A stretch of DNA of 64,000 nt from Apibacter sp. B3706 (GCF_011082725.1 NZ_CP049715.1:806001-870000); one strand, 5' to 3'. Shown: positions 35,052-44,855, numbered from the stretch's first letter. A program made the numbers and translations. Notes: generated by a model from the letters alone, not told the origin.

Positions 35052-35471
35052 TTGGAAGTAATTTTTACCGGTACATTAAAAGGTTCAGACAAGTATATAC
35101 ATCAACAACTATCTAAGTTAAAAGAATGTGGGTTAGATCAATTTCATTTTATAAAAAAAATTGATATTGACTATTCTATCCTAGATCAAATAGAAAAGAT
35201 AATTAAACTTGTGTTTAATATATCCGATGATATTTCCTCTAATTCTAAAAAACTTGAATATGCCCAAAGCAGAATGATGTATGTTCATTATGCAAGAAAG
35301 CTGGGATTATCTACTTATGAGATTAGTAAAAAACTAAATAGGCACATAACCAGTGTCTATTTTTTTATTAAAAAATTTGATGAAGACATCCAATACGATA
35401 AAAATTTTATACAAAAATATATACAGGTCGAAAAAGAAATTAAGAATAATATAAAGTTTGATTCAATTTAA
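35052..35471 (+). CDS. DnaA domain IV-like HTH protein
   Basis: 139 residues from a TTG start. The C-terminal half, YAQSRMMYVHYARKLGLSTY then EISKKLNRHITSVYFFIKKF, has the layout of the DnaA C-terminal DNA-binding domain (R..AMYL.R.....L.EIG..F.RDHTTV). No ATPase domain is present. It precedes the terminase genes and may recognise a phage DNA site (for packaging or replication); inference. Confidence 0.55.
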   Translation: MEVIFTGTLKGSDKYIHQQLSKLKECGLDQFHFIKKIDIDYSILDQIEKIIKLVFNISDDISSNSKKLEYAQSRMMYVHYARKLGLSTYEISKKLNRHITSVYFFIKKFDEDIQYDKNFIQKYIQVEKEIKNNIKFDSI

Positions 35472-35474
35472 AAT

Positions 35475-35984
35475 GTGAAAATAACCCTTGATATGGCAAA
35501 GTATAGCAAAGAGATAGTAGAAGAAATAACCGATTTAATAAAATCCGATAGTTATACCGTTACAGAGATATGCAAAAGAGTTGGAATTGCCGATTGTACC
35601 TATTTTGAGTGGCAAAAAGAAAAACCCGATTTTTCCGATAAAATAAAAAAGGCAAAAAAAGAGAGACGTAAAATGTATGCAGTAGAAGCTGAAAAATCTT
35701 TATTAAAAAAAATTCGCGGATATGAAGTTGTAGAAACAAAGACAGTAAAAAAACCAAAATCAACGGAGATAACAACAACAACAAAACATATCCTTCCTGA
35801 TACCGCAGCAATAATATTTGCACTTACTAATCAAGATCCCGAAAATTGGAAAAACAAACAGTTTAATGAACATACAGGGAAAGATGGTGATGATTTGTTT
35901 AAATCATTTGACGCCTCAAAAATACCTACCGAAAATTTAAAAAAGGTTGAAAAAATATTAAGTGAAGGACAAAACAACAGCTGA
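35475..35984 (+). CDS. Terminase small subunit
   Basis: 169 residues from GTG 35475 (ATG 35493 is an alternative). An HTH (YTVTEICKRVGIADCTYFEWQKEKPDFSDKIKKAKKERR) is followed by KTVKKPKSTEI and LPDTAAIIFALTNQDPENWKNKQ, the standard pattern of phage terminase small subunits, which choose the DNA for packaging. It lies 5 bp before the large subunit. Confidence 0.88.
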   Translation: MKITLDMAKYSKEIVEEITDLIKSDSYTVTEICKRVGIADCTYFEWQKEKPDFSDKIKKAKKERRKMYAVEAEKSLLKKIRGYEVVETKTVKKPKSTEITTTTKHILPDTAAIIFALTNQDPENWKNKQFNEHTGKDGDDLFKSFDASKIPTENLKKVEKILSEGQNNS

Positions 35985-35989
35985 GTTTA

Positions 35990-37411
35990 ATGAATGCACC
36001 GTGCCGGTATAATCCATTATTAGAAGCCCGTATTGAATTATTCAAGCGTAAAAATTTTGAGTTTATAACCGATAGGGATGGAAAGTCTCACAAAAAACAA
36101 AACGATTGCTTTCAACTATTGACAGACGATGTACATACAGACGTTGTGTACGGAGGAGCCGCAGGAGGAGCAAAAAGCTGGACAGGGTGTACCTATTTAG
36201 CTTTTATGAGTCTTTTATACCCTGGTACAAAATGGTTTGTAGGTAGAGAGACCTTAGTTGATTTAATGACTTCAACTTGGCAGACCTTCGGCAGAGTGTT
36301 TAAACAATATGGTATTGATAAAGATTACTATAAAATAAACGAAAAATATAATTTCATAGAATTTATCAATGGAAGTAGGATAGATTTTTTAAAATTACAA
36401 TTCCTTCCGAAAGATCCTTTATATGAAAGATTCGGATCTAAAGAATATACAGGAGGATGGATTGAAGAAGCCGGACAAATTAATTTAGGTGCTTATGATA
36501 TCCTTAAAACTAGGATTAACCGATGGATGAACGATAAATATGACTTAATCGGAAAAATATTTATTACTTGTAATCCTAAAAAAAATTGGCTTTATAATAA
36601 ATTTTATAAGCCCTATATTAAAAAATTACTACCTCCACACATCGCTTTTTTACAATGCTTAGTAACTGAAAATCCTTTCATCGATTCCGGCTATATAAAA
36701 AACCTTCAAACGTCTAATAACAAGGTATTAATAGAAAGGCTTTTAAAAGCTAATTGGGATTATGAAGACAACCCGAATGCTATGTGTGCCCACGATACCA
36801 TTTTACAAATATTTAATAATATACTATCAGTTAAGAATGGAAAGTATTATATAGTTTGTGACGTAGCACGGTTTGGGTCTGATGTCGCCAGAATAACTGT
36901 GTGGAATGGTTATGTTCTTATCTACCAAAATCAATTTGATACCTCGAAACTAACGGATATTCAAATGAACATAAAACATTTGCAGCAAAAATATAAAATA
37001 CCGAATTACAGAGTATTAGTAGATGAAGACGGGGTTGGTGGTGGAGTGGTTGATAATTGCAATGTGATTGGGTTTAAAAATAACTCTAAACCTTTTAATG
37101 AGGAAAATTATAAAAATCTTAAAACCCAATGCGCTTATAAATTAGCAGAAAAGATAAATAATAATGAAATAGGGTTTGAGGCTGAAATAAGCGAAAGCGA
37201 GAAAGAAAATATAATCCTGGAGTTAGGAAATCTTCAAACTTGGAATGTTGACGGTGACGGCAAGTTAGAGGTTAAACCGAAGGAAGAAATTAAAGACACT
37301 ATTGGCCATTCACCCGATTGGTTAGATTGTTTTACTATGAGGATGTATTTTGAATACATGGATACGGGGGTATTTGAAAATATAACTAAAGACACTTTTG
37401 GTTTTCACTAA
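35990..37411 (+). CDS. Terminase large subunit
   Basis: 473 residues. The ATPase has the modified Walker A YGGAAGGAKSW (54-64) and Walker B with GGWIEEAG. The RNase H-like nuclease has VCDVARFGSDVARITVW and VDEDGVGGGVVD. It drives packaging of DNA into the prohead. Start ATG 35990 is just after the small subunit. Confidence 0.95.
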   Translation: MNAPCRYNPLLEARIELFKRKNFEFITDRDGKSHKKQNDCFQLLTDDVHTDVVYGGAAGGAKSWTGCTYLAFMSLLYPGTKWFVGRETLVDLMTSTWQTFGRVFKQYGIDKDYYKINEKYNFIEFINGSRIDFLKLQFLPKDPLYERFGSKEYTGGWIEEAGQINLGAYDILKTRINRWMNDKYDLIGKIFITCNPKKNWLYNKFYKPYIKKLLPPHIAFLQCLVTENPFIDSGYIKNLQTSNNKVLIERLLKANWDYEDNPNAMCAHDTILQIFNNILSVKNGKYYIVCDVARFGSDVARITVWNGYVLIYQNQFDTSKLTDIQMNIKHLQQKYKIPNYRVLVDEDGVGGGVVDNCNVIGFKNNSKPFNEENYKNLKTQCAYKLAEKINNNEIGFEAEISESEKENIILELGNLQTWNVDGDGKLEVKPKEEIKDTIGHSPDWLDCFTMRMYFEYMDTGVFENITKDTFGFH

Positions 37412-37438
37412 AAATAAATAAATATTAAAATATTGATA

Positions 37439-38812
37439 ATGGGAGTAAATAAAACGTTTGATGAGTTATTGTCTACTAAAGATATAAGCGGTATTTTGTC
37501 AATACTGGACAATAACAGCGAAAACGCGTCAAGTAATATTAAAAAATATAATGTAAACACGCATAATATAAATGATAGAGAAGATAAGATTTTAACCAAT
37601 GAAAAAGGAGAACGGATAGGCCTAAAAAAACAATGGAAGTTGCCTATAAATTATCCAAAATACATCAATGAAATTTCCTTAGTTATGCTTTTTGGTAATC
37701 CGGTTAAATGGAATCAAATATCGAAAAAAACGGATAATGCCTACCATAAGTTTTTGGATGTTTTAAAGAAAATAAGATTTGACTATGCTATAAGACAATG
37801 CAAAAGAATTGCCGGAGCTGAGTCGGAAAGTGCCTTATTAATCCATTGGGAAAAAGAAGAAGAAGGAGGACCACCGGACATTTTAGCTAAACCCTTGTCA
37901 AAATCCCTTGGAGATGATTTGTATTATTCAAAAGATCAATTTGGTAGATTACTGAATTTCGCCAGAGTATATAACTTAAAAGTCGGCGGCGATGTAAAGC
38001 AACATTGTGATATATACACCAAAAAAAATATTTACAGATGTGTTAAATCTAATTTAGGGTGGAATGTAAATATAGAAATTAATTTAGCAGGCAAGATACC
38101 GGTAATTTTATTTCAACAAAATACAGAATTCGGGGACGTGAATCCTCTTATTGAAAGGCAAGAATGGTTAGCGTCTACTAATGCTGATACCAATGATTAT
38201 TTTTCTTCTCCAATCCTTAAACTTCATATAGATAAAATAGCTTCCATGCCGGAAAAAAATGACCAGGGCAAAATAATTAAATTAACCGGTGAAGGCGGGG
38301 CCAGTTATTTAACTTATGATTCTTTACCTGAAGGAAAAAAATACGAAATGGATTTTTTAGATAAACACATACTAAGGGGAGCGTTTACACCTAGTATAGA
38401 TTATGAAAACATTAAAGGCACCAGTAATATGTCCGGTAAAGCTTTAAAGCAATTAATGATATTAGCTAAAATAAAAGCAGATATGAATAAGGAAATATAC
38501 GGGGCTATGTTGGACCGTTTCTCTAATTTGATTATAGCTATTATTTCAAATATTCTAGATGTTAAATTAAAAGAAGAATGTGAAAAATTGATTATAACCC
38601 ATGAATTTCAAGAACCATTTGATGAAGACATCTCAACCTTGTTAAATGATTTAATAGAGGCAAAGCAGAACGAAATTATTTCGCAACAAAGCGCCGTATC
38701 ATTAAATCCTTATGTAACTAATGCTTCAGAAGAATTAGAGAAAATTAAAATAGAAAAAGAGGAAAAGGTAGAAAAAGAAAGAGCCGTAAATATTTTTGAA
38801 TCCGGTATTTAA
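37439..38812 (+). CDS. Portal protein
   Basis: 457 residues from ATG 37439 (an in-frame TTG lies 6 nt upstream). Position between terminase and MuF, size, and motifs WKLPINYPKYINEISLVMLFGNP and an acidic coil at the C-terminus (LEKIKIEKEEKVEKE) fit phage portals of the Bacteroidota siphovirus type (SPP1 gp6-like). The portal forms the dodecameric vertex for DNA passage. Confidence 0.85.
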   Translation: MGVNKTFDELLSTKDISGILSILDNNSENASSNIKKYNVNTHNINDREDKILTNEKGERIGLKKQWKLPINYPKYINEISLVMLFGNPVKWNQISKKTDNAYHKFLDVLKKIRFDYAIRQCKRIAGAESESALLIHWEKEEEGGPPDILAKPLSKSLGDDLYYSKDQFGRLLNFARVYNLKVGGDVKQHCDIYTKKNIYRCVKSNLGWNVNIEINLAGKIPVILFQQNTEFGDVNPLIERQEWLASTNADTNDYFSSPILKLHIDKIASMPEKNDQGKIIKLTGEGGASYLTYDSLPEGKKYEMDFLDKHILRGAFTPSIDYENIKGTSNMSGKALKQLMILAKIKADMNKEIYGAMLDRFSNLIIAIISNILDVKLKEECEKLIITHEFQEPFDEDISTLLNDLIEAKQNEIISQQSAVSLNPYVTNASEELEKIKIEKEEKVEKERAVNIFESGI

Positions 38813-38830
38813 TCTTAAAAATTTAAACTA

Positions 38831-39025
38831 ATGGAAATAAAAACTAAATTTAGCGTAGGAGATACTATATATATTAAAAACGACAGTAAACAATTGGAAA
38901 ACTTTATAATTGAAATACTAATAACCATGAATGAAGTAAGGTATAAATTAAGAGATGAAAGCGGGGCGGGGATATATTATGAATTTGAACTGTCGAAAGA
39001 AAAGGATCTATTAAAAACCTTATAA
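38831..39025 (+). CDS. Small hypothetical head-module protein
   Basis: 64 residues, EIKTKFSVGDTIYIKN..., a small SH3/KOW-like beta pattern. No assigned role. Between portal and MuF genes. Confidence 0.55.
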   Translation: MEIKTKFSVGDTIYIKNDSKQLENFIIEILITMNEVRYKLRDESGAGIYYEFELSKEKDLLKTL

Positions 39026-39044
39026 AAACTAGGTAAGAAGTAAA

Positions 39045-40076
39045 ATGCTTGACGATGCCCATAAAAGAGTAGATGAGTATACCATTCAGATTGAAAAACT
39101 CTATGAAAAATATACAGATCTTTTAATTGAACTAATACTAATTCATAGAATTACCTTACATAAAAAAGCATTTACTTTTTATGATTATCCGTTTGCTGAA
39201 TTGGTAAAGAATATACTACGAAATATGTATTCAGAATTATATTCCTCATTGAAAGTTTCAATTACTAAGGAATGGAACCTGTCCAATACTAAAAATGACG
39301 AGTTAGTAAAAAAAATAAAAATAATCAAGAACAAGGATAAGTTTTTGAAAAGAAATGATGCCCCCTTACATGCTTTTTTTGAACGCAAAAGATACGGTTT
39401 AAACTTGTCCGATAGAGTTTGGAAATTAACCACTCAACACAAAAAGGAGTTAGAATTGTGCATAGACGCTTGTTTGCGTAGTGGACAATCTGCACATTTA
39501 TTGAGCATCGGTATAAAAAAATATCTTAACGAACCGGACAGGCTTTTTCGGAGAATTAAAAATCAAAACAACAAATTAACTTTATCAAAAGCAGCGAAAG
39601 AATATGCGCCGGGGAGAGGAGTTTATCGAAGCAGTAAAAAAAATGCCTTACGCCTGGCAAGAACTGAAATTAATATTGCATACAAAACTGCAGATATTGA
39701 AAGATGGCAAGATATGCCCTTTGTCGTGGGCTATGAAATAAAAAGAAGCAAAAACCCGTATCCCTGTAAAATATGCGATTCATTAAAGGGTAAATACCCT
39801 AAATATTTTCAATTTGTAGGGTGGCACCCACAATGTTTATGCAGTATGCTTCCAATTTTAATGACACATGAAGAAATGCTTAAACTTAACAACTATACGT
39901 TGCGTGGAAAAGAGCTTGACTGGAAAAGTGTAAATGAAGTGGAAGAGTTGCCTTCAAACTTTTTACTTTGGTTAAGCGAAAATCTTAAAAGAATTAATAC
40001 AGCAAAGTCTCTACCTTATTTTATTAGAGACAATAAAGATATTTTACCTATAAAGCCCATTTTCCAAAACCTGTGA
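39045..40076 (+). CDS. MuF-like minor head protein
   Basis: 343 residues. The C-terminal half has RSSKKNALRLARTEINIAYK followed by KNPYPCKICDSLKGKYP and GWHPQCLCSMLPIL. The Cys/His pairs (C-x2-C and HPQCLC) match the Mu gpF C-terminal domain, with HPQCLC in place of the usual HPxCRC. The N-terminus is helical. It is a portal-associated internal head protein. Confidence 0.85.
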   Translation: MLDDAHKRVDEYTIQIEKLYEKYTDLLIELILIHRITLHKKAFTFYDYPFAELVKNILRNMYSELYSSLKVSITKEWNLSNTKNDELVKKIKIIKNKDKFLKRNDAPLHAFFERKRYGLNLSDRVWKLTTQHKKELELCIDACLRSGQSAHLLSIGIKKYLNEPDRLFRRIKNQNNKLTLSKAAKEYAPGRGVYRSSKKNALRLARTEINIAYKTADIERWQDMPFVVGYEIKRSKNPYPCKICDSLKGKYPKYFQFVGWHPQCLCSMLPILMTHEEMLKLNNYTLRGKELDWKSVNEVEELPSNFLLWLSENLKRINTAKSLPYFIRDNKDILPIKPIFQNL

Positions 40077-40103
40077 TTAATTAGTTTTTAACCTTCTTTT
40101 ATA

Positions 40104-40138
40104 TTCCTGTATGCTACAGGAAAGACTCTTGTTTTTTT
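40104..40138 (+). terminator. Probable terminator after the MuF gene
   Basis: An 8-bp perfect stem (ttcctgta / tacaggaa) with a 3-nt loop is followed 9 nt later by seven T. The gap makes it a weaker prediction. It precedes a new promoter element at 40196. Confidence 0.5.
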
Positions 40139-40195
40139 ATAGTAATTATTTAGTAATTACCCATTTAAATCAAGCGATGCGCTCATGCCGTAATG

Positions 40196-40203
40196 TATTT
40201 TTG
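40196..40203 (+). promoter_or_regulatory. -7 element for the scaffold-capsid operon
   Basis: TATTTTTG matches TAnnTTTG and lies 19 bp before ATG 40223. No clear TTG upstream. Strong transcription of scaffold and capsid genes would be expected. Confidence 0.5.
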
Positions 40204-40222
40204 TGCTACAAAATATTTTGTA

Positions 40223-40840
40223 ATGAAAGAAAAAATAAAAACAGCGCTAAAAACTAAATATAAAAATTTAGGGTTTGGAGAAAAAGCATTTAACGGGATG
40301 GCTAGTTATTTAGCTGATAACGTAACAGTAGAGGGAGATATTGATACCGCTATCTCAGGGGTTGAAAATCTTCTTAAAGCATTTCAAGGAGAAGTAGATA
40401 CGGTTCGTCAGGAAAAGTCCCTACTACAAAACAAACTTGCTGAACTTGAAGGCTTAAAAAATAAACAGGAACACGGTAACGAATCTAATTTATCGGGGGC
40501 ACCGAATTGGTTTCTTGATTTCAAAAAGGCAAATGATCAACTTATTGCCGGTATTGCTGAACAAAATAAAAAATTATTAGAAGAGCAAGGAAAGGAAAAA
40601 AGGCAGCAGCTTATTACTAAATATGTTAAAGAAATGGAAATACCGGAAGGACGCATGATCGGTGTTAAAATTGACGATCATCTGAAAGAGGATGAAATAA
40701 AACAATTACTTTCTGAAATTAAGCAATCTACAATAAATCTAGAAGTACCTACCAAAAAAACGGGACTTCAAGTAACCAATGATGCAATGTTAGCTCAAGA
40801 AGAAAAAGATTTCGTAGCAAGTTTGCCGAATAAATCATAA
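40223..40840 (+). CDS. Probable capsid scaffold protein
   Basis: 205 residues from ATG 40223; an upstream in-frame start at 40193 would overlap the -7 promoter element and is rejected. The protein is Lys/Glu/Gln-rich with a predicted coiled coil (EVDTVRQEKSLLQNKLAELEG, about 60-85) and a helical C-terminus, and lies before the capsid genes. These are features of phage scaffolding proteins. Confidence 0.7.
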   Translation: MKEKIKTALKTKYKNLGFGEKAFNGMASYLADNVTVEGDIDTAISGVENLLKAFQGEVDTVRQEKSLLQNKLAELEGLKNKQEHGNESNLSGAPNWFLDFKKANDQLIAGIAEQNKKLLEEQGKEKRQQLITKYVKEMEIPEGRMIGVKIDDHLKEDEIKQLLSEIKQSTINLEVPTKKTGLQVTNDAMLAQEEKDFVASLPNKS

Positions 40841-40850
40841 TAATAAAAAA

Positions 40851-41414
40851 ATGGGAGTAAATTTTAAAGAAACAAAATATGCAGGCAGTAAGCAGCCTTT
40901 TTGGCGTGGAGAAAGTAAAGTGCTGCCCGCGGGGTTCAATATCACTAATAAATTACCAATAGGGACTTTTATTCCTCGTGGATCTTTTGTTAAAGTTGAT
41001 TTTGACAAATTAGAAGCTACAATTATCAAATACGTGGTTATAGTGGGTGGTGGAACCGCTTCTAAGCCCAGAATACCTAAAGGGTCCTTGCTATGTAAAG
41101 GAGATGTTGTCATGAAAAGTGGAGGAGAAGAGGTGAAAATTACCGAAATTGATACTGATGATACCACGTTTGACACGATTACATTATCAAAACCGATTCA
41201 GGATTTAAAAGAAGGCGATATACTATATGATCCTACTAATATCCCAGAATTTGTTGTTGAGTCCGACAAAACAGTAGACGACATTAAAGACACAACCGTA
41301 AGTATTTCGTATGAAGCGGTTATCCTTAAAAGCGTGTTGGGATCCTTTCCTGAGGAATGGAAAGAGGGCCATTATCTAAAAAAGAATCATAATATTTTAT
41401 TTATAAATCAATAA
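40851..41414 (+). CDS. Hypothetical head protein (decoration or fiber-like)
   Basis: 187 residues, all-beta by appearance (FIPRGSFVKVDFDKLEATIIK, KGSLLCKGDVVMKSGGEEVK). Located between scaffold and major capsid, the position of decoration or head-fiber proteins in Bacteroidota phages. Function inferred from place. Confidence 0.55.
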   Translation: MGVNFKETKYAGSKQPFWRGESKVLPAGFNITNKLPIGTFIPRGSFVKVDFDKLEATIIKYVVIVGGGTASKPRIPKGSLLCKGDVVMKSGGEEVKITEIDTDDTTFDTITLSKPIQDLKEGDILYDPTNIPEFVVESDKTVDDIKDTTVSISYEAVILKSVLGSFPEEWKEGHYLKKNHNILFINQ

Positions 41415-41415
41415 T

Positions 41416-42519
41416 ATGCCACCAATTTTATATAGCTCTATATTTAAAGAATTAACTAAAAGAGTACAATTACGCATTGACGAAGCTTCACGACAAAATA
41501 AATTGTTGTTTGACGCACCTGTTTACGAGAATTATATGACGTGGGATATTCCTACTACCGCTTATAACTTTGAAGAAATCATAGGTAAATATAATTTATC
41601 GATTGCCGCTGCTACTATAGATGAGAATGCTAAAGAGCCGATTCGAGGACCTCAAGGTTTGAGTACAATTAGTGCAAAAAATCTTACACATGCTCATTCT
41701 ATTCCGTTGCCTGTACAAGAATACAGAAAGATATTAGAATTGCTAAACAGTAGTTTTTTACCCGATCAGAAAAAAAAGCAAGAATTAATGCAAATCATGT
41801 TTGGTGCTGTTAAAAACGCAGTGGAAGGGGTTCAAGCAAAACTTGACATGATATTTTTAGGAGCATTATCCAATGAAGGAATTTATAATTTAAATGCAGA
41901 TAATAACCCTGAAGGGATTAAAACGAGTATCAATTATCAGATGCCTGACTCCAACAAAGGAGTTGCAACCATAGAGTGGGTACAATCTAATATAGATACG
42001 GTGGATCCTTTTGAAGATATTCAGAGTATAGTGGATGCCGCCCAAAATATAAAACTTTCTGAAATATGGATTTCTCAAGCAAAACTTAGTTTTATTACGA
42101 AAGCTAAAAAATTAAAGCAAGTTATTTTTGGTACGGATAAAAGTAACAGTCCGATTTTATTAAGTCAGTTAAATTCATTTATGGAGAGTAATGAATTGCC
42201 GAAGTTTAAAGTGATCCGTCGTCAAACAAATGTACGTTTACCGGACGGGTCATTAAAAACAATCAGTCCTTTTAACGGTAAAAACTTGGTATTTGTGCCT
42301 GAAGGTAATTTAGGTGTTATTAAAAATTCATACACAGATAACGAATTAAGACCGGAAGATGGCATAACATATTCTAATTACGGACGCATTCGAATTGCAC
42401 AATGGGGAGTTGGTGAAAGGCAAAATTCAAATCAAACCGATTTTATTAAAGCAGAAACCATAGCCTTACCGGTATTTAATTCAATCAATGGGATATTTAG
42501 TTTAAAAACCGAAAAATAG
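41416..42519 (+). CDS. Major capsid protein
   Basis: 367 residues. Position, length and sequence style (ELTKRVQLRIDEASRQNKL, TWDIPTTAYNFEEIIGKYN, IRIAQWGVGERQNS, ending SINGIFSLK) fit an HK97-fold capsid protein of Bacteroidota siphoviruses. Spaced 1 bp after the preceding gene. Confidence 0.8.
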   Translation: MPPILYSSIFKELTKRVQLRIDEASRQNKLLFDAPVYENYMTWDIPTTAYNFEEIIGKYNLSIAAATIDENAKEPIRGPQGLSTISAKNLTHAHSIPLPVQEYRKILELLNSSFLPDQKKKQELMQIMFGAVKNAVEGVQAKLDMIFLGALSNEGIYNLNADNNPEGIKTSINYQMPDSNKGVATIEWVQSNIDTVDPFEDIQSIVDAAQNIKLSEIWISQAKLSFITKAKKLKQVIFGTDKSNSPILLSQLNSFMESNELPKFKVIRRQTNVRLPDGSLKTISPFNGKNLVFVPEGNLGVIKNSYTDNELRPEDGITYSNYGRIRIAQWGVGERQNSNQTDFIKAETIALPVFNSINGIFSLKTEK

Positions 42520-42531
42520 TTAGATAATCCC

Positions 42532-42852
42532 ATGACTTACAAAGAATACTTATTAGCAACGTTAGCTCCATTTGGAGTTGAGATTGCAACCGTTGATTTA
42601 ATCATAATAAATCAAAAACTTTCACCCGATAAAGAAGTAAAGACCGAAGAAGATGTGTTGCTTTTGAAAAAAACACTCTTTAAAGAATTCAGCATATATC
42701 TTCCGAAGCAAAAAACTTTGTCTGAGGGGGGGTATTCCATTTCTTGGGACATGGAAGCAATACGGTTGTGGTATTCTTCATTAGCAAAAGAATTAGGCGA
42801 AGACGATACGTTTTTTACAAGTTCAACAATAAGTGCTGTCCATTTATGGTAA
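42532..42852 (+). CDS. Head-tail connector, DUF6706-like
   Basis: 106 residues, mainly helical: YLLATLAPFGVEIATVDLII..., ending SISWDMEAIRLWYSSLAKEL. Similar proteins follow the capsid gene in Bacteroidota phages and act as adaptor (gp6/gp15-like). Overlaps the next gene by 7 nt. Confidence 0.65.
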   Translation: MTYKEYLLATLAPFGVEIATVDLIIINQKLSPDKEVKTEEDVLLLKKTLFKEFSIYLPKQKTLSEGGYSISWDMEAIRLWYSSLAKELGEDDTFFTSSTISAVHLW

Positions 42853-43169
42853 TGCAATATCCCTATAAATTAGAAATACTTGTAATTGCTGAGTCTATTC
42901 GGGATGGCAACGGTGATTACCAACCTCAAAAAACTGAATGGAAACATTATTGTTATTGCAGGGATGAAGCCGGAAACGGTAAAGTAATTAAAGGTGTAGA
43001 TGGTGTTAATTATTTATATACGGCATTGATACAATGCCCAAAGGGTACAAAACAGGTGACTCAAGGAACGCTTATTAGAGTGATAGATGGAGAAGGATCC
43101 GTAAGGGTGCAGGAGTTGCCTGTGATGTATTCGCGAATGGATCAATTACATACAAGACTATGGGTTTAA
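42846..43169 (+). CDS. Head-closure (stopper-like) protein
   Basis: 107 residues from ATG 42846 (second ATG at 42852). Beta-rich: YPYKLEILVIAESIRDGNGDY, GTLIRVIDGEGSVRVQELPVM. The SPP1 gp16/head-closure position supports the call; sequence alone is weak. Confidence 0.6.
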   Translation: MVMQYPYKLEILVIAESIRDGNGDYQPQKTEWKHYCYCRDEAGNGKVIKGVDGVNYLYTALIQCPKGTKQVTQGTLIRVIDGEGSVRVQELPVMYSRMDQLHTRLWV

Positions 43170-43618
43170 AACCAGAATTTAATTTAGGCGAAATAAGGGC
43201 TAAATTTCATAAATACACTGAAAAGGTAGAAAGTATTCTTTTAATGAATTTAAGTTATTTAGGAGAACAAGCTGTAATTGAGGCAAGAAATAACGGGCGC
43301 TATAAAAACATAACCAATAACTTGCGTTCTTCCATAGGTTACCTGATTGTTAAAGATGGAAGCGTGGTTAAAAAACTAGGTTTTAACCGTCATGGTTTAG
43401 CAGAATACAATATGCAGGGAGCTGAAAAAGGCGAGAGTTTAGCGTTAAAATTAGCTGCAGAACAACCCAAAAACTCGTATTCATTAATAGTAGTAGCGGG
43501 GATGAACTATGCCGTATACGTGGAAAGTAAAGGGTATAATGTCCTTACTTCTTCTGAAGAATTAGTCAGACGGGAGCTTCCAAAAATGGTTACCAATCTA
43601 AACAAGTTAATAAGTTGA
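43160..43618 (+). CDS. HK97 gp10-like tail-completion protein
   Basis: 152 residues. EIRAKFHKYTEKVESILLMN, an N-terminal helix, followed by NNLRSSIGYLIV and VAGMNYAVYVESKGYNVLTS, matches the HK97_gp10 family pattern. It overlaps both neighbours and lies in the connector cluster. Confidence 0.75.
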   Translation: MGLKPEFNLGEIRAKFHKYTEKVESILLMNLSYLGEQAVIEARNNGRYKNITNNLRSSIGYLIVKDGSVVKKLGFNRHGLAEYNMQGAEKGESLALKLAAEQPKNSYSLIVVAGMNYAVYVESKGYNVLTSSEELVRRELPKMVTNLNKLIS

Positions 43619-44028
43619 GAACCAATATAGATGTACTTGATTTAATTTTCAAGACAATACACTCTTTACAAGCCTGTTTAACCGGAGGAATTTATAAACT
43701 GCAACGTCCGGCAAACTCAAATAAAGAAGATATTGTTATTAACTCTTTAATACTTTCAACCGGAGACATACAAAAGGGGACATATAACCTTAATATTCAT
43801 GTTCCTGATTTGGTAATAAAATACAAAAATCAAATACAAAACCAGCCAAATTTAAAAAGGCTGAACGAGTTAAATGAATTAGTAAGAAATAAAATAGATG
43901 AAATTTATAATGAGGATTACAACTTATATATAGTTTGGGAAAATACTCTTAAAGATGTGGATACCGCTAATAATCATTATATAAATATAAGAATTCAATT
44001 TATAAGTTATAAAGCATATTTTAAATAA
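43615..44028 (+). CDS. Tail terminator/completion protein
   Basis: 137 residues from a TTG start overlapping the previous stop. The alternating strands and the LNIHVPDLVIKYKN... motif fit phage tail terminators, as does its place just before the tail tube gene. Confidence 0.6.
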   Translation: MRTNIDVLDLIFKTIHSLQACLTGGIYKLQRPANSNKEDIVINSLILSTGDIQKGTYNLNIHVPDLVIKYKNQIQNQPNLKRLNELNELVRNKIDEIYNEDYNLYIVWENTLKDVDTANNHYINIRIQFISYKAYFK

Positions 44029-44039
44029 AATAATAGAAA

Positions 44040-44777
44040 ATGGCAACAGATAAGACAACAACCAGGGGACTTCAAAAAATAGAATTTGGAACCATTCCTA
44101 CAGATGGAGGAATGACTAATCAGTGGTTCCGATTGGGATATACAAGACGAGAAACATTCACATTTAACAGTGAAGATGGAGATACAACGGATTTTTATTC
44201 AGAAGAATCAGATACGGCGATTGATTCAATAACAGTACCAGGAAAAGAGAGTTTTGAGTTTGATTTAATGAACTTTAATTTAGAAACGTTACAAAAACTT
44301 TTTGGTGGAACTATTAAAGGCACGGGAGACGAGGCCATTTATTGTGCACCAAATAAAATTGAAGCAAAAGAATGGAGCTGTAAAATCACTCCTGAAAAGG
44401 GATATATATTTGCTTATCCTAGAGTGTCCATAATGCCTAAATTATCCGGTTCTTTTACAAAAAACGAACTGATGCAAATACACTTAGTGTGTACAATACT
44501 TGAACCAACTAAAGAAGGTGTGCCTAAATGGCAAACACAGAAATTTATTAAACCCTTAATTAGGTTAGATTCAATTTTAAAAAGCACGGATTTAGGAAAG
44601 CTCAAGGACAATAACGCTGAGACCATTTTAAATCGAGTAAACGAATTAAACCCATTAGTAGATACTTCAAACGTTGAAGTTTCCAATATAACCAAAAATT
44701 CAGCCACAATTAGTGAAAAAGCAGGGGGAGGGTATATAGGCACGGTAAACGTTGGGTTTACAGTTTTAGCGCAATAA
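44040..44777 (+). CDS. Major tail tube protein
   Basis: 245 residues, beta-rich: ATDKTTTRGLQKIEFGTIP, SITVPGKESFEFDLMNFNLE, KITPEKGYIFAYPRVSIMPKL. The C-terminus ends with an extra ~40-residue region containing VSNITKNSATISEKAGGGYI, perhaps an added surface domain. Followed by a terminator. Confidence 0.78.
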   Translation: MATDKTTTRGLQKIEFGTIPTDGGMTNQWFRLGYTRRETFTFNSEDGDTTDFYSEESDTAIDSITVPGKESFEFDLMNFNLETLQKLFGGTIKGTGDEAIYCAPNKIEAKEWSCKITPEKGYIFAYPRVSIMPKLSGSFTKNELMQIHLVCTILEPTKEGVPKWQTQKFIKPLIRLDSILKSTDLGKLKDNNAETILNRVNELNPLVDTSNVEVSNITKNSATISEKAGGGYIGTVNVGFTVLAQ

Positions 44778-44808
44778 AATTTATAAAAAATAAAAAAATC
44801 ATGTAAAT

Positions 44809-44840
44809 AAGCCTATATAAACCCTACTATATAGGCTTTT
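44809..44840 (+). terminator. Terminator after the tail tube gene
   Basis: An 11-bp perfect stem (aagcctatata / tatataggctt) with an 8-nt loop and a following T-run. It should reduce read-through into the less-needed chaperone and tape-measure genes. Confidence 0.85.
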
Positions 44841-44855
44841 TAACTATATACAACC

